64,000 bases of DNA from positions 9,052,001 to 9,116,000 of the forward strand of contig NC_083714.1 of NCBI RefSeq assembly GCF_033118175.1. Direction: 5' to 3'. The notes under the pieces are model-generated. The model worked only from the letters and a program-made list of their open reading frames with translations, was not told where the DNA came from and ran no database searches. The position numbers and the translations under genes are program-made. Each line of letters begins with the position of its first letter. Within the stretch, counting starts at the first letter, position 1. Shown here piece by piece: positions 44,455 to 57,485 of the stretch. This DNA comes from Dama dama. Its lineage: Eukaryota; Chordata; Mammalia; Artiodactyla; Cervidae.

Positions 44455-45132
44455 TTGTGGCTTTGATTAAAAAATGTTGTAAGTCATGGCTATGGAAAAT
44501 AGTGCTGCAGTGAACACTGGGGTGCATGTACCTTTTAGAAATAAGGTTTTCTTCAGGAATATGCACAAGAGAGGGGTTGCTAGGTCTTATGGTAATCTCA
44601 TTTTACTTTTAAAGGAGCTGCCATACTGTTCACCATATTGGCTGTACCAATTTACATGCCCACTGACAGTGCAAGAGGGTTCCCTTTTCTCCACACTATC
44701 CCCATGAATTATTGTTTGTATAATTTTTGATGATAGCTATTCAGACTGGTGTGAAGTAATACCTCATTGTAGTTTTGATTTGCATTTCTCTAATAATTAG
44801 TGATGTTGAGCCTATTTTCATGTGTTTTATCTTCATCTGTATGTCTTCTTTGGAGAAATGTCTATTTAGATCTGCCTGTTTTTTGATTGAGTTTTTTGTT
44901 GTTGTTGTTGTTACTTGGGTACAAGAGCTGTTTGTATGTTTTGGAGAATAGTGTGTTGATAACTATTGGGAACTACCTGTATAGTACAGGTAACTGTCCT
45001 CAATGCTCTGTGTTGACCTAAATGCAAACGAAATTTAAAAAAATAGGGTATATATACACACAAAAACACACAGCTGATTTAGTTTTCTGTACAGCAGAAA
45101 TTAACACAACATTGTAAAGCAACTACATGTGT
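44455..45132. mobile_element. L1 3' pieces in opposite orientations
   Basis: 44470-44940 is the reverse of an older L1 3' region ('atagtgctgcagtgaacact', 'accaatttacatgcccactg'). 44960-45130 is a cetartiodactyl L1 end in plus orientation ('tttctgtacagcagaaatta', 'acattgtaaagcaactacat'). 45140-46660 holds old L1-like AT-rich text (45420-45790) and otherwise nothing I can assign. Confidence 0.6.
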
Positions 45133-46662
45133 ACATACTGTAGGCTCCATTTATAGGAAGTTCTAGATGAAACAAATGTAATCTATACTAATGGAACTGA
45201 GAAGAGGGGTTTCATGGGGGAAGCGCAGTGTGGGCAAGGGTACCAAAGAGATTTTCTAGGATGCTGAGAAAAAATTGCACTGAGCATCATATAATCTTGG
45301 TGAAATTGCACAAATATTTCTGCAATGTAAATTCCAAAGAGGGTCTTGCTAAGTGGCTCTATGTATTTATAAGTTTACTAGATAATGTCAAATTATCCTT
45401 CAGAAAGTTGCATCACACTATGCTTTCACAACACTGCATGAGCACTCATTTTCCAATCCCTCATCCTGAATTTGGAAGAAACATTTGGTGTTTTTCAACT
45501 TTCTCATTGAACTTTGGCAAATTTCATGGTGAGAAATCCTATTCCATTATTGTTTTGGCTTGCATTTCTTTTATTACCAATTAGTTTCAATATTTCCTCC
45601 TGGTTTTTGGTAATTTTTTCTTTTTTTTCCTTTTGAGTAATTTGTATTAGTTTATACTGTATGTTTACTTCATGGTTGCCTTCTATTGGATTTTTCATCT
45701 TTTCTTATTTTGACTTTTTCACTCTGTATAAATTAGGTCAATGAGCCCTCTGTCAGCTATCTTCCAAATATTTCTCAATTCTCTTTTTATAATTCCTTGT
45801 TTATTATTTATTTTTTCCCTTGTTTATTATTTATTTACCGGAATTTTACTACACAGTGTAAGCTTTCCCATTTTAGCTTCTGGACAAAGATCACTTAAAT
45901 TAAGAAATTTAAATAACTGAGAAAACTCCAGGAAGCTAGAAGGTGTATATTAAAAGAATTACGGGGTGGCGGGCAACTCACTCTGAGTTCACCTGTGTGC
46001 CTTTCCACATGTACTTTTCAATAAACTATTTACTTTACACTGAAATATATATATGTAGAGAGAGAAAAAATGTAAGTGAAGGCAGGCAGTGCCATGATGG
46101 GCCGAGATGAAGGCAGGACAGGTGGAGCTGCATCTGGGACTCCAAACAGATGAATCAGCCATAGGCTTGGTCAGCACTGTGAAGCCAACAGGACAGTCTC
46201 TCGAGCTGTGATTGGAGGACTCAGGGAGCCCCAGCACGTGCTCAGAGCCATGGTTACGAGGAGGGAAGCGCAAGCAGGGCAATGATGCTGCCCAGTAAGC
46301 CTGTCTCCCTTGGGTCAGAGGGAAGGTGATGCTACTTTTATTACGGAAAATGTCGACTGTGGATATTGGGAAAAGAACTTGGTCAGTGCATGGAGTGTGA
46401 AAAAGTAAGCAAAAACCATGATTACTTTCACCACAGTGCATATTGTAACCTATTTCTCCCCATCATGTTTCAACACATATTTTTGCAATTGGAATTATAC
46501 TTCATGTGCATTTTGGTTTTCATTGTTCTTTGCTCTGTACTTTCCCAAATATTTTATTATAAAAATTTCCAAACATTCCACAAAGTTGAAATTTTTTTCT
46601 AGCTAATACACAAAGACTTCCCACCTCGATTCTACTGTAACCATTTTATGGCACCTCCTTTG

Positions 46663-47002
46663 TCATGTAATTATCCATGTGTCCATCCCTCTATCCATCC
46701 ATGAATCCCACTTATTCCCTGGTGAATTTTGTGATAAAGTGCAGACATCAGTATGCATCTCTGTAAGTATTTTAGTAAGCCTACCATTCAGTAGTGAGCT
46801 ATGTTTTTTACAGTAGTTTTCTTTGAAATATGAACTTTATGTACAATGAAATTCACCCATCTTTTTTTTCCCAGTGTTGCTATTTTTTATTTGAAGTATA
46901 GTTGATTTACAATGTTGTGTGAATTATTGCTTTACAACAAAGTGATTCATTTATACACATATATGTCTTATATGCATTGTGTGTATATATACATATGTGT
47001 GT

Positions 47003-47039
<37 letters not shown>

Positions 47040-47572
47040 ACCTTTTTTTATGGTTACAATGTGCAGCATGTGGGATTCGTTCCCTGACCAGGAATTGAAC
47101 CTGCATTCCCTGCAGTGGAAGTGTGGGGTCTTAACCACTGGACCACCAGGGCCGTACTATGTATATTCTTTTCCTTTATGATTTATTATTGGATACTGAA
47201 TATAGTTCTCTATTCTCTACAGTAGGAACTAATCTGTCTATTCCATATACTCTAGTTTATATCTATTAACTCCAATCTCTTACTCCATCCCTCCAACAAT
47301 TCCCTCTGCTTTGGAAGCCACAAGTCTGTTCTCTATGTCCATGAGTGTTTTTCTGTTTCATACATATGTTCATTTGTATCGCATCTTAGATTCCTTATTT
47401 AAGTGATATCATTTGGTATTTGTCTTTCTCTGTGTGCCTCACTTCACTTCGTATAATCATCTTTCGGTCCATGCATATTAACTCAAATGGCCTTATTGTA
47501 ATTGTAGACATTCATGTACCCTCTTAACCATACATAGAGGTATTCTTTTGAGGTTATTTTCACGAATATATT
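46663..47572. repeat. Composite block, copy B
   Basis: Parallels copy A (39115-39371 plus 42205-42905) through the segments 'cagacatcagtatgcatctc', 'gaagtatagttgatttacaa', a (TA)n run at about 47000-47035, an embedded CHR SINE, 'gatactgaatatagttctct' and 'catacatagaggtattcttt'. It has no BovB inside, so it shows the block before that insertion. Confidence 0.72.
47040..47157 (-). mobile_element. CHR-type tRNA-derived SINE
   Basis: The minus strand reads 'ggccctggtggtccagtggt' and 'cctggtcagggaacgaatcc'. It sits at the same relative place as the copy at 42355-42466. Confidence 0.85.
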
Positions 47573-48668
47573 ATAAGTTAAATAAGCAGGGTGACAATAT
47601 ACAGCCTTGATGTACTCCTTTCCAGATGTGGAAACAGTCTGTTGTTCCATGTCCAGTTCTAACTGTTGCTTTTTGGCCTGCATACAGATTTCTCAGGAGG
47701 CAGGTCAGGTGGTCTGGTATTCCAATCTCTTTAAGCATTTTCCACAGTTTGTTGTGGTCCACACAGTCAAAGGCTTTGGTGTTGTCAATAGAGCAAAAGT
47801 AGATGTTTTCCTGGAACTCTCTTGCTTTTTCAGTGATACAGCACTTGTTGGCAATTTGATCTCTGGTTCCTCTGCCTTTTCTATATCAAGCTTGGACATC
47901 TGGAGGTTCATAGTTCATGTACTGTTGAAGCGTGTATTGGAGAATTTTGAGCATTGCTTTGCTAGTGTGTGAGATGAGTGCAATGTGTGGTAGTATGAAC
48001 AGTCTTTGGCATTGCCTTTCTTTGAGATTGGAATGAAAACTGACCTTTTCCACTCGTGTGGCCACTGCTGTGTTTCCCAGATTTGCTGGCATATTGAGGG
48101 CAACATTTTCACAGCATCATCTTTTAGGATTTGAAACAGCTCAACTGAAATTCCATCACCTCCACTAAATTTTTTCATAGTGATGCATCCTAAGGCCCAC
48201 TTGACTTCTCATTCCAGGATATCTGACTCTAGGAGAGTGATCACACCAATGTTTTTATCTGGGTCATGAAGAGCTTTCTTGTATAGTTCTTCTCTGTATT
48301 CTTGCCGCCTCTTAGTATCCTCTGCTTCTGTTTGTCCAGCCCTTTTCTGTCTTTCATTGTGCTCAGCTTTGCATGAAATGTTCCCTTGGTATCTCGAATT
48401 TTCTTGAAGAGATCTCAGTCTTTCCCATTCTATTGTTTTCCTCTATTTCTTTGCATTGATTGCTGAGGAAGGGTTTCTTATCTCTCCCTGCTATTCTTCA
48501 GAATTCTGCATTCAAATGGGTATACCTTTCCTTTTCTCCTTTGACTTTAGCTTCTCTTCTTTCCTCAGCTATTTGTAAGGCCTCTCCAGAGAACCATTTT
48601 GCCTTTTTGCATTTGTTTTTCTTGGGTATGGTCTTGATCACTGCCTCTTGTGTAATGTCACAAACCTC
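47573..48668 (-). pseudogene. BovB (RTE) fragment, RT and linker
   Basis: The minus strand at 47571-47762 has 'GIPDHLTCLLRNLYAGQKAT', 47886-48178 has 'QQWPHEWKRSVFIPISKKGN' and 48498-48728 has the linker. Both ends are truncated. Frames are broken. Confidence 0.88.
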
Positions 48669-48905
48669 ATTAGTTATCAAGGCATTATTCTCCAAAATAT
48701 ACAAAGAGCTCATGTAGGCCAGTATCAAAAATGGGCAGATCTAAATAGACATTTTTCCAAAGAAGACATACAAGTGGCAAAAAACACATGAAAAGATGCT
48801 CAACATCACTTATTATTAGAGAAATGCACATTAAAGAGGGAGGAGAAGGGGATGACAGAGGATGAGATGGGTGGATGATATCACAGACTCAGTCGACATG
48901 AGTTG
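48669..48905 (+). mobile_element. L1 piece followed by a BovB tail scrap
   Basis: 48690-48835 matches L1 ORF2 C-terminal/3' text in plus orientation ('ccaaagaagacatacaagtg', 'gaaaagatgctcaacatcac'). 48838-48905 is the sense BovB 3' text ('gatgacagaggatgagatgg'). Confidence 0.7.
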
Positions 48906-48909
48906 CTAG

Positions 48910-49630
48910 ATTACAGAAAGGGTGTGAGTAGGTATGATGTTATTATGTTACTCAAGATAATGAGGGAAGTCTCCCTGAAAGATGGCAATTAAGCAGAGAT
49001 CTGGAGGAAGTGAGGGAGCAGGCCATAGTGTTACCTAAGGGAAGAGCATTCCCAGCAGAAGGAACAATAAATGCCACACTCCTGGCAGGGAAATCTACCT
49101 GAAATGCTTCTGAATGTCAAGGAGTCCTGTGATACTCTGGGTTTGGCATGTTTCAATGGGTTTAGCACTCATTGAAAGGGGTCTGGTGCTGCTGTCTCTG
49201 TTTCTCCGACAACTTGTGGTCATCCAAATTTCACAGATGAAGGACTCAAGGCTCCAACATGTGCTGTGCACAGTCTCTCCTAGCTATGCCTGAAATTAGG
49301 AGTGAAACCTTCTGGTATGATGAGAGACAGAGAGCCTGAGTATACCAGCTGCAGGGATGATAGCCTCCATGCTGAATGTCAGTCAGCCAGTGGATATCAG
49401 TTATAATGTGGGAACCGTGCCTCATAATCATGCTACTCTTGATGGAGGGCAGGACTTAAGAAGGCGAAAGCAACTGGGGCAAAGAAGGGAGGCAGGACGG
49501 GGAAGCTGGAGGACAATGAGAAAATAAAACCCAATGGCTTCATCACATTGCTTGGATTTGGCTCAATTTACCTTGAGTAACTGATTGTATTAGAATATAT
49601 TCACCTTTTCTCTGTCCCTACCTACTTTTT
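48910..49630. other. Interval with ancient repeat-like text, no gene
   Basis: 49010-49080 ('gggaagagcattcccagcag') resembles a widespread old mammalian repeat. The rest (49100-49630) looks low-copy. Only short unconvincing frames are present. Confidence 0.45.
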
Positions 49631-49639
49631 CCTTCCCTT

Positions 49640-50035
49640 TCTCTTTTGTGCCAGGGATACCACATGGGCCTGGAGATTTCTGTAAATTTTTCAAATGCAA
49701 GCTCGGTTTTTAAATAGATTATCAATTTCTTTTTTGCTCAACTTTGTTAGTTAGTTCCTTTCACCGAAGTTGCCAGATGTAGTTATGTAGAATCAGTCAT
49801 AGAATCCTTTTAAACTCTGTGGGATCTGAAACCTATTTTACTCCCAATATTGGTAAGTGTTGTCTTTAGTTATCTTGCTTTTTTTGGTCTATATGAGTAG
49901 AAGTTTATGAATTTGTATTGATCTTTTGAAAGACCCAGCTTTGGGTTTTGTTGATAATCTCTATTTCTTTCTAATATCTGTTCTGATCACTATTTACCTT
50001 ATTTTGCTGACAGTCTCAGTACTAAAGGGGTTTAA
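49640..50035 (-). mobile_element. Old L1 ORF2 fragment
   Basis: 'aaagacccagctttgggttt' followed by 'tgttgataatctctatttct' is the reverse of the L1 linker region. It is strongly diverged. Confidence 0.6.
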
Positions 50036-50584
50036 TAAAGTTCCTGAGAGTTTCCCAAGCAGAGTGAAAACTCACAGATTCTAGGACACTATTGTAGCTG
50101 CACTAAGTGAGATTCACTGAGTGCAGATCATGAAATCTGCATTTTTTTTCTTTTTTTAGAATTCCTAAGTTCTGATTGACATGGACAACTTGTCTAGGCA
50201 CTACCAGAGCAGAAGAACGGTCTTATGTTGCCTACTTCCATGTTCTGTCTCCATTGGGAGCTTGTGTAGGTGACAGGGGTTTACTGCCTTCTCTGACGCA
50301 CAAACCCACGACCTCCAGTCTAGCAGACTCACTGACATTCTGTCTGCTCTTCTCAGGAGGCTGTCAGACCATCGTTTCTACAAAACTGATTCCAGTCTTG
50401 CCAAGCCTATATCTGAAAGATTTCTGAAGAAATCAGATTTCTATTTAGTGTGCCTTTCCATAATGTGAAATATATTTGTGTTATGTGGTAGCTGTTATTC
50501 TACATATTTTGCCATAGCCGTTGGATCTTACCCTTGACTGATTAAATACAAGCACACAATGTTCCACAATGCATCCAGAACAGT

Positions 50585-50710
50585 GGCTCCCTTACTGCTG
50601 GGCGACACTGAGCAAGTTACTTAGCATCTCTGTGCCTCATTCCTCCATTAGCCCCATTAGCTTGGAGTAAAGTTAACTACTTCATGGGGCAGTATAGAAC
50701 ACTGACCATG
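50585..50710 (+). mobile_element. MIR SINE
   Basis: 'actgagcaagttacttagca' followed by 'tctctgtgcctcattcctcc' is the MIR core. 50720-51630 holds nothing I recognise apart from old L1-like text near 51300-51400. Confidence 0.75.
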
Positions 50711-51639
50711 TTAAGACATGGGAAATTTTCAGAACAATATTTGCCATATGGTATGTTCCAGTCAATTCTAGCTGCTGTCATTACTGTTGTTAATATTGCT
50801 GTTCCACATTTCCTTGCATAGTGTTCCAGGGACACAGTGTCATCACCACCTTTGATTCACTGCATGGGCCTTGCACTATCAATTCAGCCCTCCAGGGCCT
50901 CAAGAACAGAGAGTATGAGGCATGGAGGAAAGGGGGAAGAATTTTTTTTTAGCATAATGAATATTCACCTCTGCTTATGGGGATATTGTGAATCCTAAAT
51001 GCAACACTGAGGTTTCATTGTGTGCTCATATGGAAATGTTTAGTGCATATTCTCTATGAAGTTACAGGTCTAATGACCCCTTCATATGATGTGTATAATG
51101 ACAGGAAATAAGTGGTCGCTGGACAGTTATAGAACATGAGTATATATAGTTTTAAAAACCTTATAGAGGGACATTTAAAGGCCAAGAAACCTCATAACAT
51201 GGCTTTTTTTTTGCCATTATTTCTATCAAGTCTAATTCTCCTGTATCAAATTCTGAAAATCTGAATCTGATGAAGATATGAAAATGTCAATAGTCAAACT
51301 TTCATCAATAATGCTTTATTTCTTGTGTCGTTTTCACACAGCCAGTTTTAGTGTGTTTTTGATTTCTTCCGCTAATATTCATGATTTTTTAATCCAAGGG
51401 TGATGATATGGATATTTTCTGAGGTAAATCATGAGATTTACAGCCATGTTTTTGGATGTAGAGTCTGAGGATGGGGCACAGGTGAGAGACAGTGGAGTTG
51501 GCTGGGAGGGGGAAAGGGTGGGGGCAGGGACAAGGGAATGGGAGTACAAGCAGAAACGGAAGTGAAGAGAGGCAAGAAGAGAAGCTCACCCTTCTGAACC
51601 GTGGTTAGCTCTCCATGTGTACACATATAATACAATCTT

Positions 51640-51795
51640 TGAGTACTCAGAGCAACACTATGAGGTTAAGCATTTTTACTGCTACCATCCTTTTCAGCAG
51701 CTGGGGAAGCAGAAACACATAGCGGTTAACGGGTGAATGAATTTGCCCAAAGTCACCTTCCTGGCAAGAGCTGAATCAGATTGGTGTCCAGGCCA
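51640..51795 (-). mobile_element. MIR-like SINE, reverse orientation
   Basis: 'gaatgaatttgcccaaagtc' with 'gctgaatcagattggtgtcc' and the upstream 'actatgaggttaagcatttt' fit the complementary strand pattern of MIR. It is diverged. 51800-52260 has no gene. Confidence 0.55.
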
Positions 51796-52264
51796 GAGAG
51801 AAACAGAGATGTGTTATATCTGACCCCCAATCTGGAATATGGTGCAGTGTCTAGTATCCTCTGAATCAGAAGGCAGATCAACATGTCCATCTGCAGGAAA
51901 CTTTACTGTGTATGAATCTGTGTTTAGATTGAACACAGTGTCTCCTAAGTGCATGAAAGACCTTGGGGTTTCATGTCAACATGCACACATCACAGAGAAG
52001 AGTTCCTGATCCAAATGAAGGCCTCAACATGTGTTTCCTGTGACCAACATTAGTGGAGCACCCTTATTATTATGAAAAGTGGCATAACCATAGTATAATG
52101 ATAAACAGAACAGCAGATACAGTATCATGAAGACATTAACTCCCCTATCTCATACTTTTTAAAAATGAATAGAAGAGAACCTGGAAGGCAATAGACCACA
52201 TACTAAGTTTTTTTTTCTCTCAACTGTGACATTCTAAATAATTTCCAAATAACCATTTTTTAGC

Positions 52265-55200
52265 TTTTTAAAAATATTTTTTCACTGATTGATTATTATT
52301 TACAGTATTGGTTTGATTTCTGTCATACATCAACCTGAATTAACCATAGGTGTAGGTGTACATATATCCCCTCCCTCTTGAATCCCTCCCACTTCCCGCT
52401 CATTCCCACCCCTCTAGGTTATTACGGAGACCCCATTTGAGTTCCCTGAGGCATACAGCAAATTCCCCTTGGCTCTCTATCTACATATGTTAGTGTATAT
52501 GCATCCATGCTACTCTCTTTCCATTGATCTCACCCTCTCCCTCTTCTCCCCCACCCTTGTGCATAAGTCTGTTCTCTATGTCTGCATCTCCAATGTTCCT
52601 CTGCAAACAGGCTTATCAGTACCATCCTTCTAGATTCCAGATATGTGCGTTAATATACGATATTTGTTTTTCTCATTCTAACATACTTCACTCTGTATAA
52701 TAGGTTCTAGGTTCATCCACCTTCTTAGAACTGACTCAAATGCAGTCCTTTTTTTTCTATGGCTGAGTAGTATGCCATTGTATATACACACTAAAGCTTC
52801 TTTAACCATTCCTCTGTCAGTGGACATCTGGCTTACTTCCATGTCTTGGCTGTTGTAAATAGTGCTGCAGTGAACACTGGGATGTGTGTGTGTCTTTTTA
52901 GCTTTGGATTTTGAAGGATGTATGCCTAATAGTGGGATTGATGGGTCATATGGTTGTTATATTCCTGGTTTTTTTTAGGAATTTCCATACTGTCTTCCAT
53001 AACGGCTGTATCAATTTACATTCCCACCAGCAGTGTACGGGGGTTCCCTTTTCTCCACACCCTCTCCAGCACTTGTTCGGATTTTTTTGATTATGCCCAT
53101 TCTGTCTGGTGTGAGGTGATATCACATTGTAGTTTTGCTTTGCATTTCTCTAATAATGAGCTTCCCTGATGCCTTAGGGGGTGGAGAGTCTGCCTGCAGT
53201 GTGGGAGACCTGGGTTCAGACCCTGGGTTGGGAAGATCCCCTGGAGAAGGAAATGGCAACCCACTCCAGTATTCTTGCCTGGAAATTTCCTTGGACAGAA
53301 GAACCTGACAGGCTACAGTCCGTGGGGTTGCAAAGAGTCGGACACAACTGAGCGACTAACACTTTCTAATAATGAGTGATATCAAGCATCTCTTCATGTG
53401 TTTATTAGCCATCCATATGTCTTCTTTGGAGAAATATGTTTGGGACTTTTGCCCACTTTTTGACTGGGTTGTTTGTTTCTCTGGTATTGACTTGTATGAG
53501 CTGCTTGTATGTTTTGGATATTAATACTTTGTCAGTTGTTTCATTTGCTATTGTTTTCTCCCATTCTGAGGGTGGTCTTTTCACCTTGTTTATAGTATCC
53601 TTCGCTATGCAAATATTTTAAATTTAATTAGCTCCCACTTATTTATTTTTGCTTTTATTTCCTTTATTCTAGGAGGTTTGTCATAAAGGATCTTGCTATG
53701 ATTTACGTCCTTCAGTGTTCTGCCTATGTTTTCTTCCAAGAGTTTTATAGTTTCTGGTCTTACATTTAGGTCTTTAGTCCATTTTGAATTTACCTTTGTG
53801 TATGGTTTAGGAAGTTTTCTAATTTCATTCTTTTGCACTTAGTTGTCCAGTTCCTCCAGCACAACTTACTGACGATGCTCTCTTGTTCCCATTGCATATT
53901 CTTACCTCCTTTGTCAAAGATAAGGTGCCCATATGTGTGTGGGTTTTTCTCTGGGCTTTCTCTCTTGTTCCATCGGCCTATACTTCTGTTTTTGTGTCAG
54001 TGACATACTGTCTTGATGACTGTAGCTTTGTAGTATAGTCTGAGATCAGGTGAGTTGATTCCTCCAGTTTCATTCTTCTTTCTCAAGATTACTTTACCTA
54101 TTCAGGGTCTTTTGTGTTTCCATACGAACTGTGAAATTTTTTATTCTAGCTCCATGAAAAATGCCATTGGTAATTTGATAGGGATTGCATTGAATCTGTA
54201 GATTGCAGTTGGTAGTACAGTCATTTTCACAATATTGATTCTTGCAACCCAGGAGCATGGAATATCCTTCTATCTGTTTATATCGTCTTTGGTATCTTTC
54301 ATCAGTGTCTTATAGTTTTCTATATACAGTTTTATTGCCTCTTTTGGTAGGTTATCCCTAGGTATTTTATTCTTTTAGTTGCAATGGTAAATGGCATTGA
54401 TTCCTTAATTTCTCTTTCTTTTTTTTCATTGTTAATATATATGAATTCGTGTGATTTGTGTGTATTGATTTTGTATCCTGCAACTACTAAATTCACTGAT
54501 TAGTTCTAGTAATTTTCTGATGGTATCTGTAGGGTTTTCTATGTACAGTATCATGTCATCTGCAAATAGTGGCAGTTTTCCCTCTTCCTTTCCAATCTGG
54601 ATTCCTTTTACTTTTTTCTTTTTTCTGATAGCCATACTAGGACTTCCAAAAGTATGTTGAATAATAGTGGCAAGCGTGGGCACCCTTCTCTTGTTCCTGA
54701 TCTCAGAGGGAATGCTTTCAGTTTCTCACTATTTAGAATAATGTTTGCTGTGGGTTTATCATATATGACCTTTACTATGTTGAGTCAGGTTACGTCTATA
54801 CTCATTTTCGAAGTTTTTATCATAAAAGGGTGCTGAAATTTGTCAAAAGCTTTTTCCGCATCTATTGAGATTATCATTTGGAGTTTGTCTTTCAGTTTAT
54901 TAATATAGCATATCACATTATTCAGTTTGCATATATTGAAGAATCCTTGCATCCCTGGGATACATCGGACTTGATCATACTTGTGGTCTTTTTAATGTGA
55001 TGTTAAATTCTGTTTGCTTGAATTTTGTTGATGATTTTTGCATCTATGTTCATCCGTGACATTGGCCTGTTATTTTATTTTTTTGTGATATCTTTGTCTG
55101 GCTTTGGTATCAGGGTGGTTGTGCTGTCATAGAAGGAGTTTGGAAGTGTTCCTTCCTCTGCATATTTTGGGAAGAGTTTCAGAAGGATAGGTATTAGCTT

Positions 55201-55800
55201 TTCTCTAAATGTTTGATAGAATTTACCTGTGAAGCCATCTGTCCCTGAGATTTGGGTTTTTTTTTTTGGGGGGGGGTTTGATCACAGTTTTGATTTCAGT
55301 TTTTGTAATAGTCTTGTTCATAATTTCTATTTCTTCCTGGTTCAGCCATAGAAGGTTGAACTTTTCTAAGAATCTGTCCATATCCTCTGGATCTCCATTT
55401 TATTAGCATATAGTTGCTCATAATAGTCTCTTATGATCCTTTGTATTTCTGTGTTGTCTGTGGTAACCTCCTGTTTTTCATTCCTAATTTTCTTGATTTG
55501 ATTTTTCTCCTTTTTTTTCTTGATAAGTCTGGCTAATTGTTTGTCAGTTTTGTTTATTTTCTCAAAGAACCAGCTTTTAGTCTTGTAAATCTTTACTATT
55601 GTTGCATTCATTTCTTTTTCATTTATTTTGGCTCTGATTTTTATTTCTTTCCTTCTACTAACTTCGGGTTTGGATTTTTTTAACTTATTTTCCCAGCTGC
55701 TTTAGGTATTGAGTTAGGCTGTCTATTTGATGTTTTTCTTCTTTGTTGAGGTAGGATTGTATTGCTATCAACTTCCCTCTTAGCACTGCTTTTACTGATT
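52265..55800 (-). pseudogene. L1 LINE, about 3.5 kb, inactive
   Basis: The 3' end is at the left ('gattattatttacagtattg', 'taaccataggtgtaggtgta'). In minus order the ORF2 C-terminus lies at 52950-53840 and the RT at 54180-55200 ('EGKLPLFADDMILYIENPTD' at 54683-54432, with the catalytic 'FADD'). The linker lies at 55366-55611. It is 5' truncated at about 55800 and contains many stops. A Bov-tA SINE interrupts it. Confidence 0.9.
53161..53370 (+). mobile_element. Bov-tA SINE inside the L1
   Basis: 'cttccctgatgccttagggg' begins the head, with 'aatggcaacccactccagta' and 'cggacacaactgagcgacta' following. 'tctaataatgag' before (53149-53160) and after (53364-53375) is the target duplication. Confidence 0.94.
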
Positions 55801-56165
55801 CCCATAGTTTTTGGGAGCAGACAACCCATAAACTAGAGAACAATTATCCCAAAGAAGTCCTCTCACTGTTTTGAAAGTTCTAGCACCCAAAACAGATTTC
55901 CCACCCTGTGGATCCAGCAAAGGGTCTGAGAACTCCCAGCGTATTTGATTCTGGAGGCCAGTGGGTTTGGTTACAGAACTTCCACAGGACAAGGGAAACA
56001 GACACTTGGAAGGCACAGACACAACCTTGTGTGCACCAGGACCCAAGAGCAAGGAAGAGTGAGGCCACAAGAGACTGAGTCAGACTTGCCAGTGGGTGTT
56101 CAGGAGTCTCTGGTGGAGGCGTGTGTGGACAGTGGCCTGCCATGGGTTCAGGAGCACTGACTGTA
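55801..56165. repeat. Ruminant interspersed repeat, possibly L1 5'UTR or LTR-like
   Basis: 'gggaaacagacacttggaag' + 'gcacagacac', 'cacaagagactgagtcagac' and 'caggagtctctggtggaggc' are phrases I associate with a common bovid repeat, but I cannot name it firmly. The 70-126 residue frames here are not genes. Confidence 0.5.
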
Positions 56166-56460
56166 ACAGTCCTGGCATAAGTCCTTTTGAATGAGGTGGC
56201 CATTACCACCATGGGCATCACTGTTTCTTCATGAAATATGGAATTCTTTGTATTTCTCACACATATACCAAGACAAATTTCCGCCAGATATGGAATTCTC
56301 TGTATCTCTTATATAAAAATCTGGGTGCTAATACTCTTTCATAAAGTTGGGCTTCTCTGTATTTCACATTTGAAGATCAGAATGGGGAATTTCCTATAAG
56401 AACTATGGAAATCTCTGTATTTCGTGTGAACCACTGGTTCTTCAGGTACTGAAACATGTG
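56166..56460. repeat. Degenerate short tandem motif region
   Basis: 'atatggaattctttgtattt', 'atatggaattctctgtatct', 'ttgggcttctctgtatttca' and 'tatggaaatctctgtatttc' recur at intervals of about 60-70 bp, giving four related units. Confidence 0.6.
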
Positions 56461-56464
56461 TTCT

Positions 56465-57470
56465 CTGTTACGGTTCTGTCCCGGTGTCTCACCCGTGTGC
56501 ATGTACAGGCGTGGGTTCGTGTTGCCTGTGTTTGTGGGTGGTGCATGATTCTGGCCCACAGCAGACACAGAGATGAGGGTGAAAGAGCATGAGATGTGGA
56601 ACAACCAGAAGAGGAGGCCCAAGGCACCCACAGCCTAGGGGAGACTGGTTCACGCATCTCTGTGGTACCCATGCCTAGGACAGCAACGAAAGAAGGATGG
56701 CCAGGGATAGCTCCTGACAGTGAGTCCACAACTTTGCAATTAGAGAAAGAGACATAAACAAGCTCACAATTTCTGCTGTGTTGTTTTGTCTGTTTGTGTT
56801 GTTAAGCAGGGGTAGAGGCTTTGAGGAGTCACCCAGAGTAGATCAAGTGATGTGGGGCTTTAAAACCGCTGCCTGTGGACCCCTCCATCTGTGGGGCATT
56901 GGCTGCCATGGGAAAGGTAGGTATGGCTCCTGCAGGACCCAGGATTGTGAAGAGACCAAGGTCCTTGAGAAAAGGGTAGAGACTGGGAGGAGGAGGCAAG
57001 GAAAGAGAGCCTGCTTCACTGGAGACTTACTTCTGCCACACATGTGAGAAGGAGATAGGTGAAGGTCCTGGGCTAGTGCTGCCTAGCATCAGCCTGTCAG
57101 CCAGCACCCTCCCGCCCCCAGGGTGGCACACATTGGCACCATGCGAGACAAATGACGGGCTAAGGTAAGGCCTCAGTTCGCAAGCCCAGGCATCCCAGGA
57201 GAGACATGGTATGGGTATGGAATCCATCCAGGAACTTCCAGCCTAAATGGCCATGCAGAAAGGTGAGAAAAGCAATGGTGTGGGGTGCATGTGTGTGCCC
57301 CTGTGCTGGTGTGTGTCTGTGAGAGAGAGAACAGCGATGAAGCAAGGTTGGTGGGCTGTTTGTGTACAGGGACCCTTGGGCAGTGAGAGACAGTTGGAAG
57401 GTCAGAGCCTGCGGGTTTTCAGGCTCCAGGGGATAGTGAATAGCAGTCCTGTAAAAGAGGCCCCATTGCT
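56465..57470. other. Low-copy interval, no supported gene
   Basis: GC-moderate DNA with several overlapping frames of 60-116 residues on both strands, none recognised. CpG content is low and I see no convincing splice-site pairs. Confidence 0.45.
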
Positions 57471-57485
57471 TGCTCCAGAAGTTTT

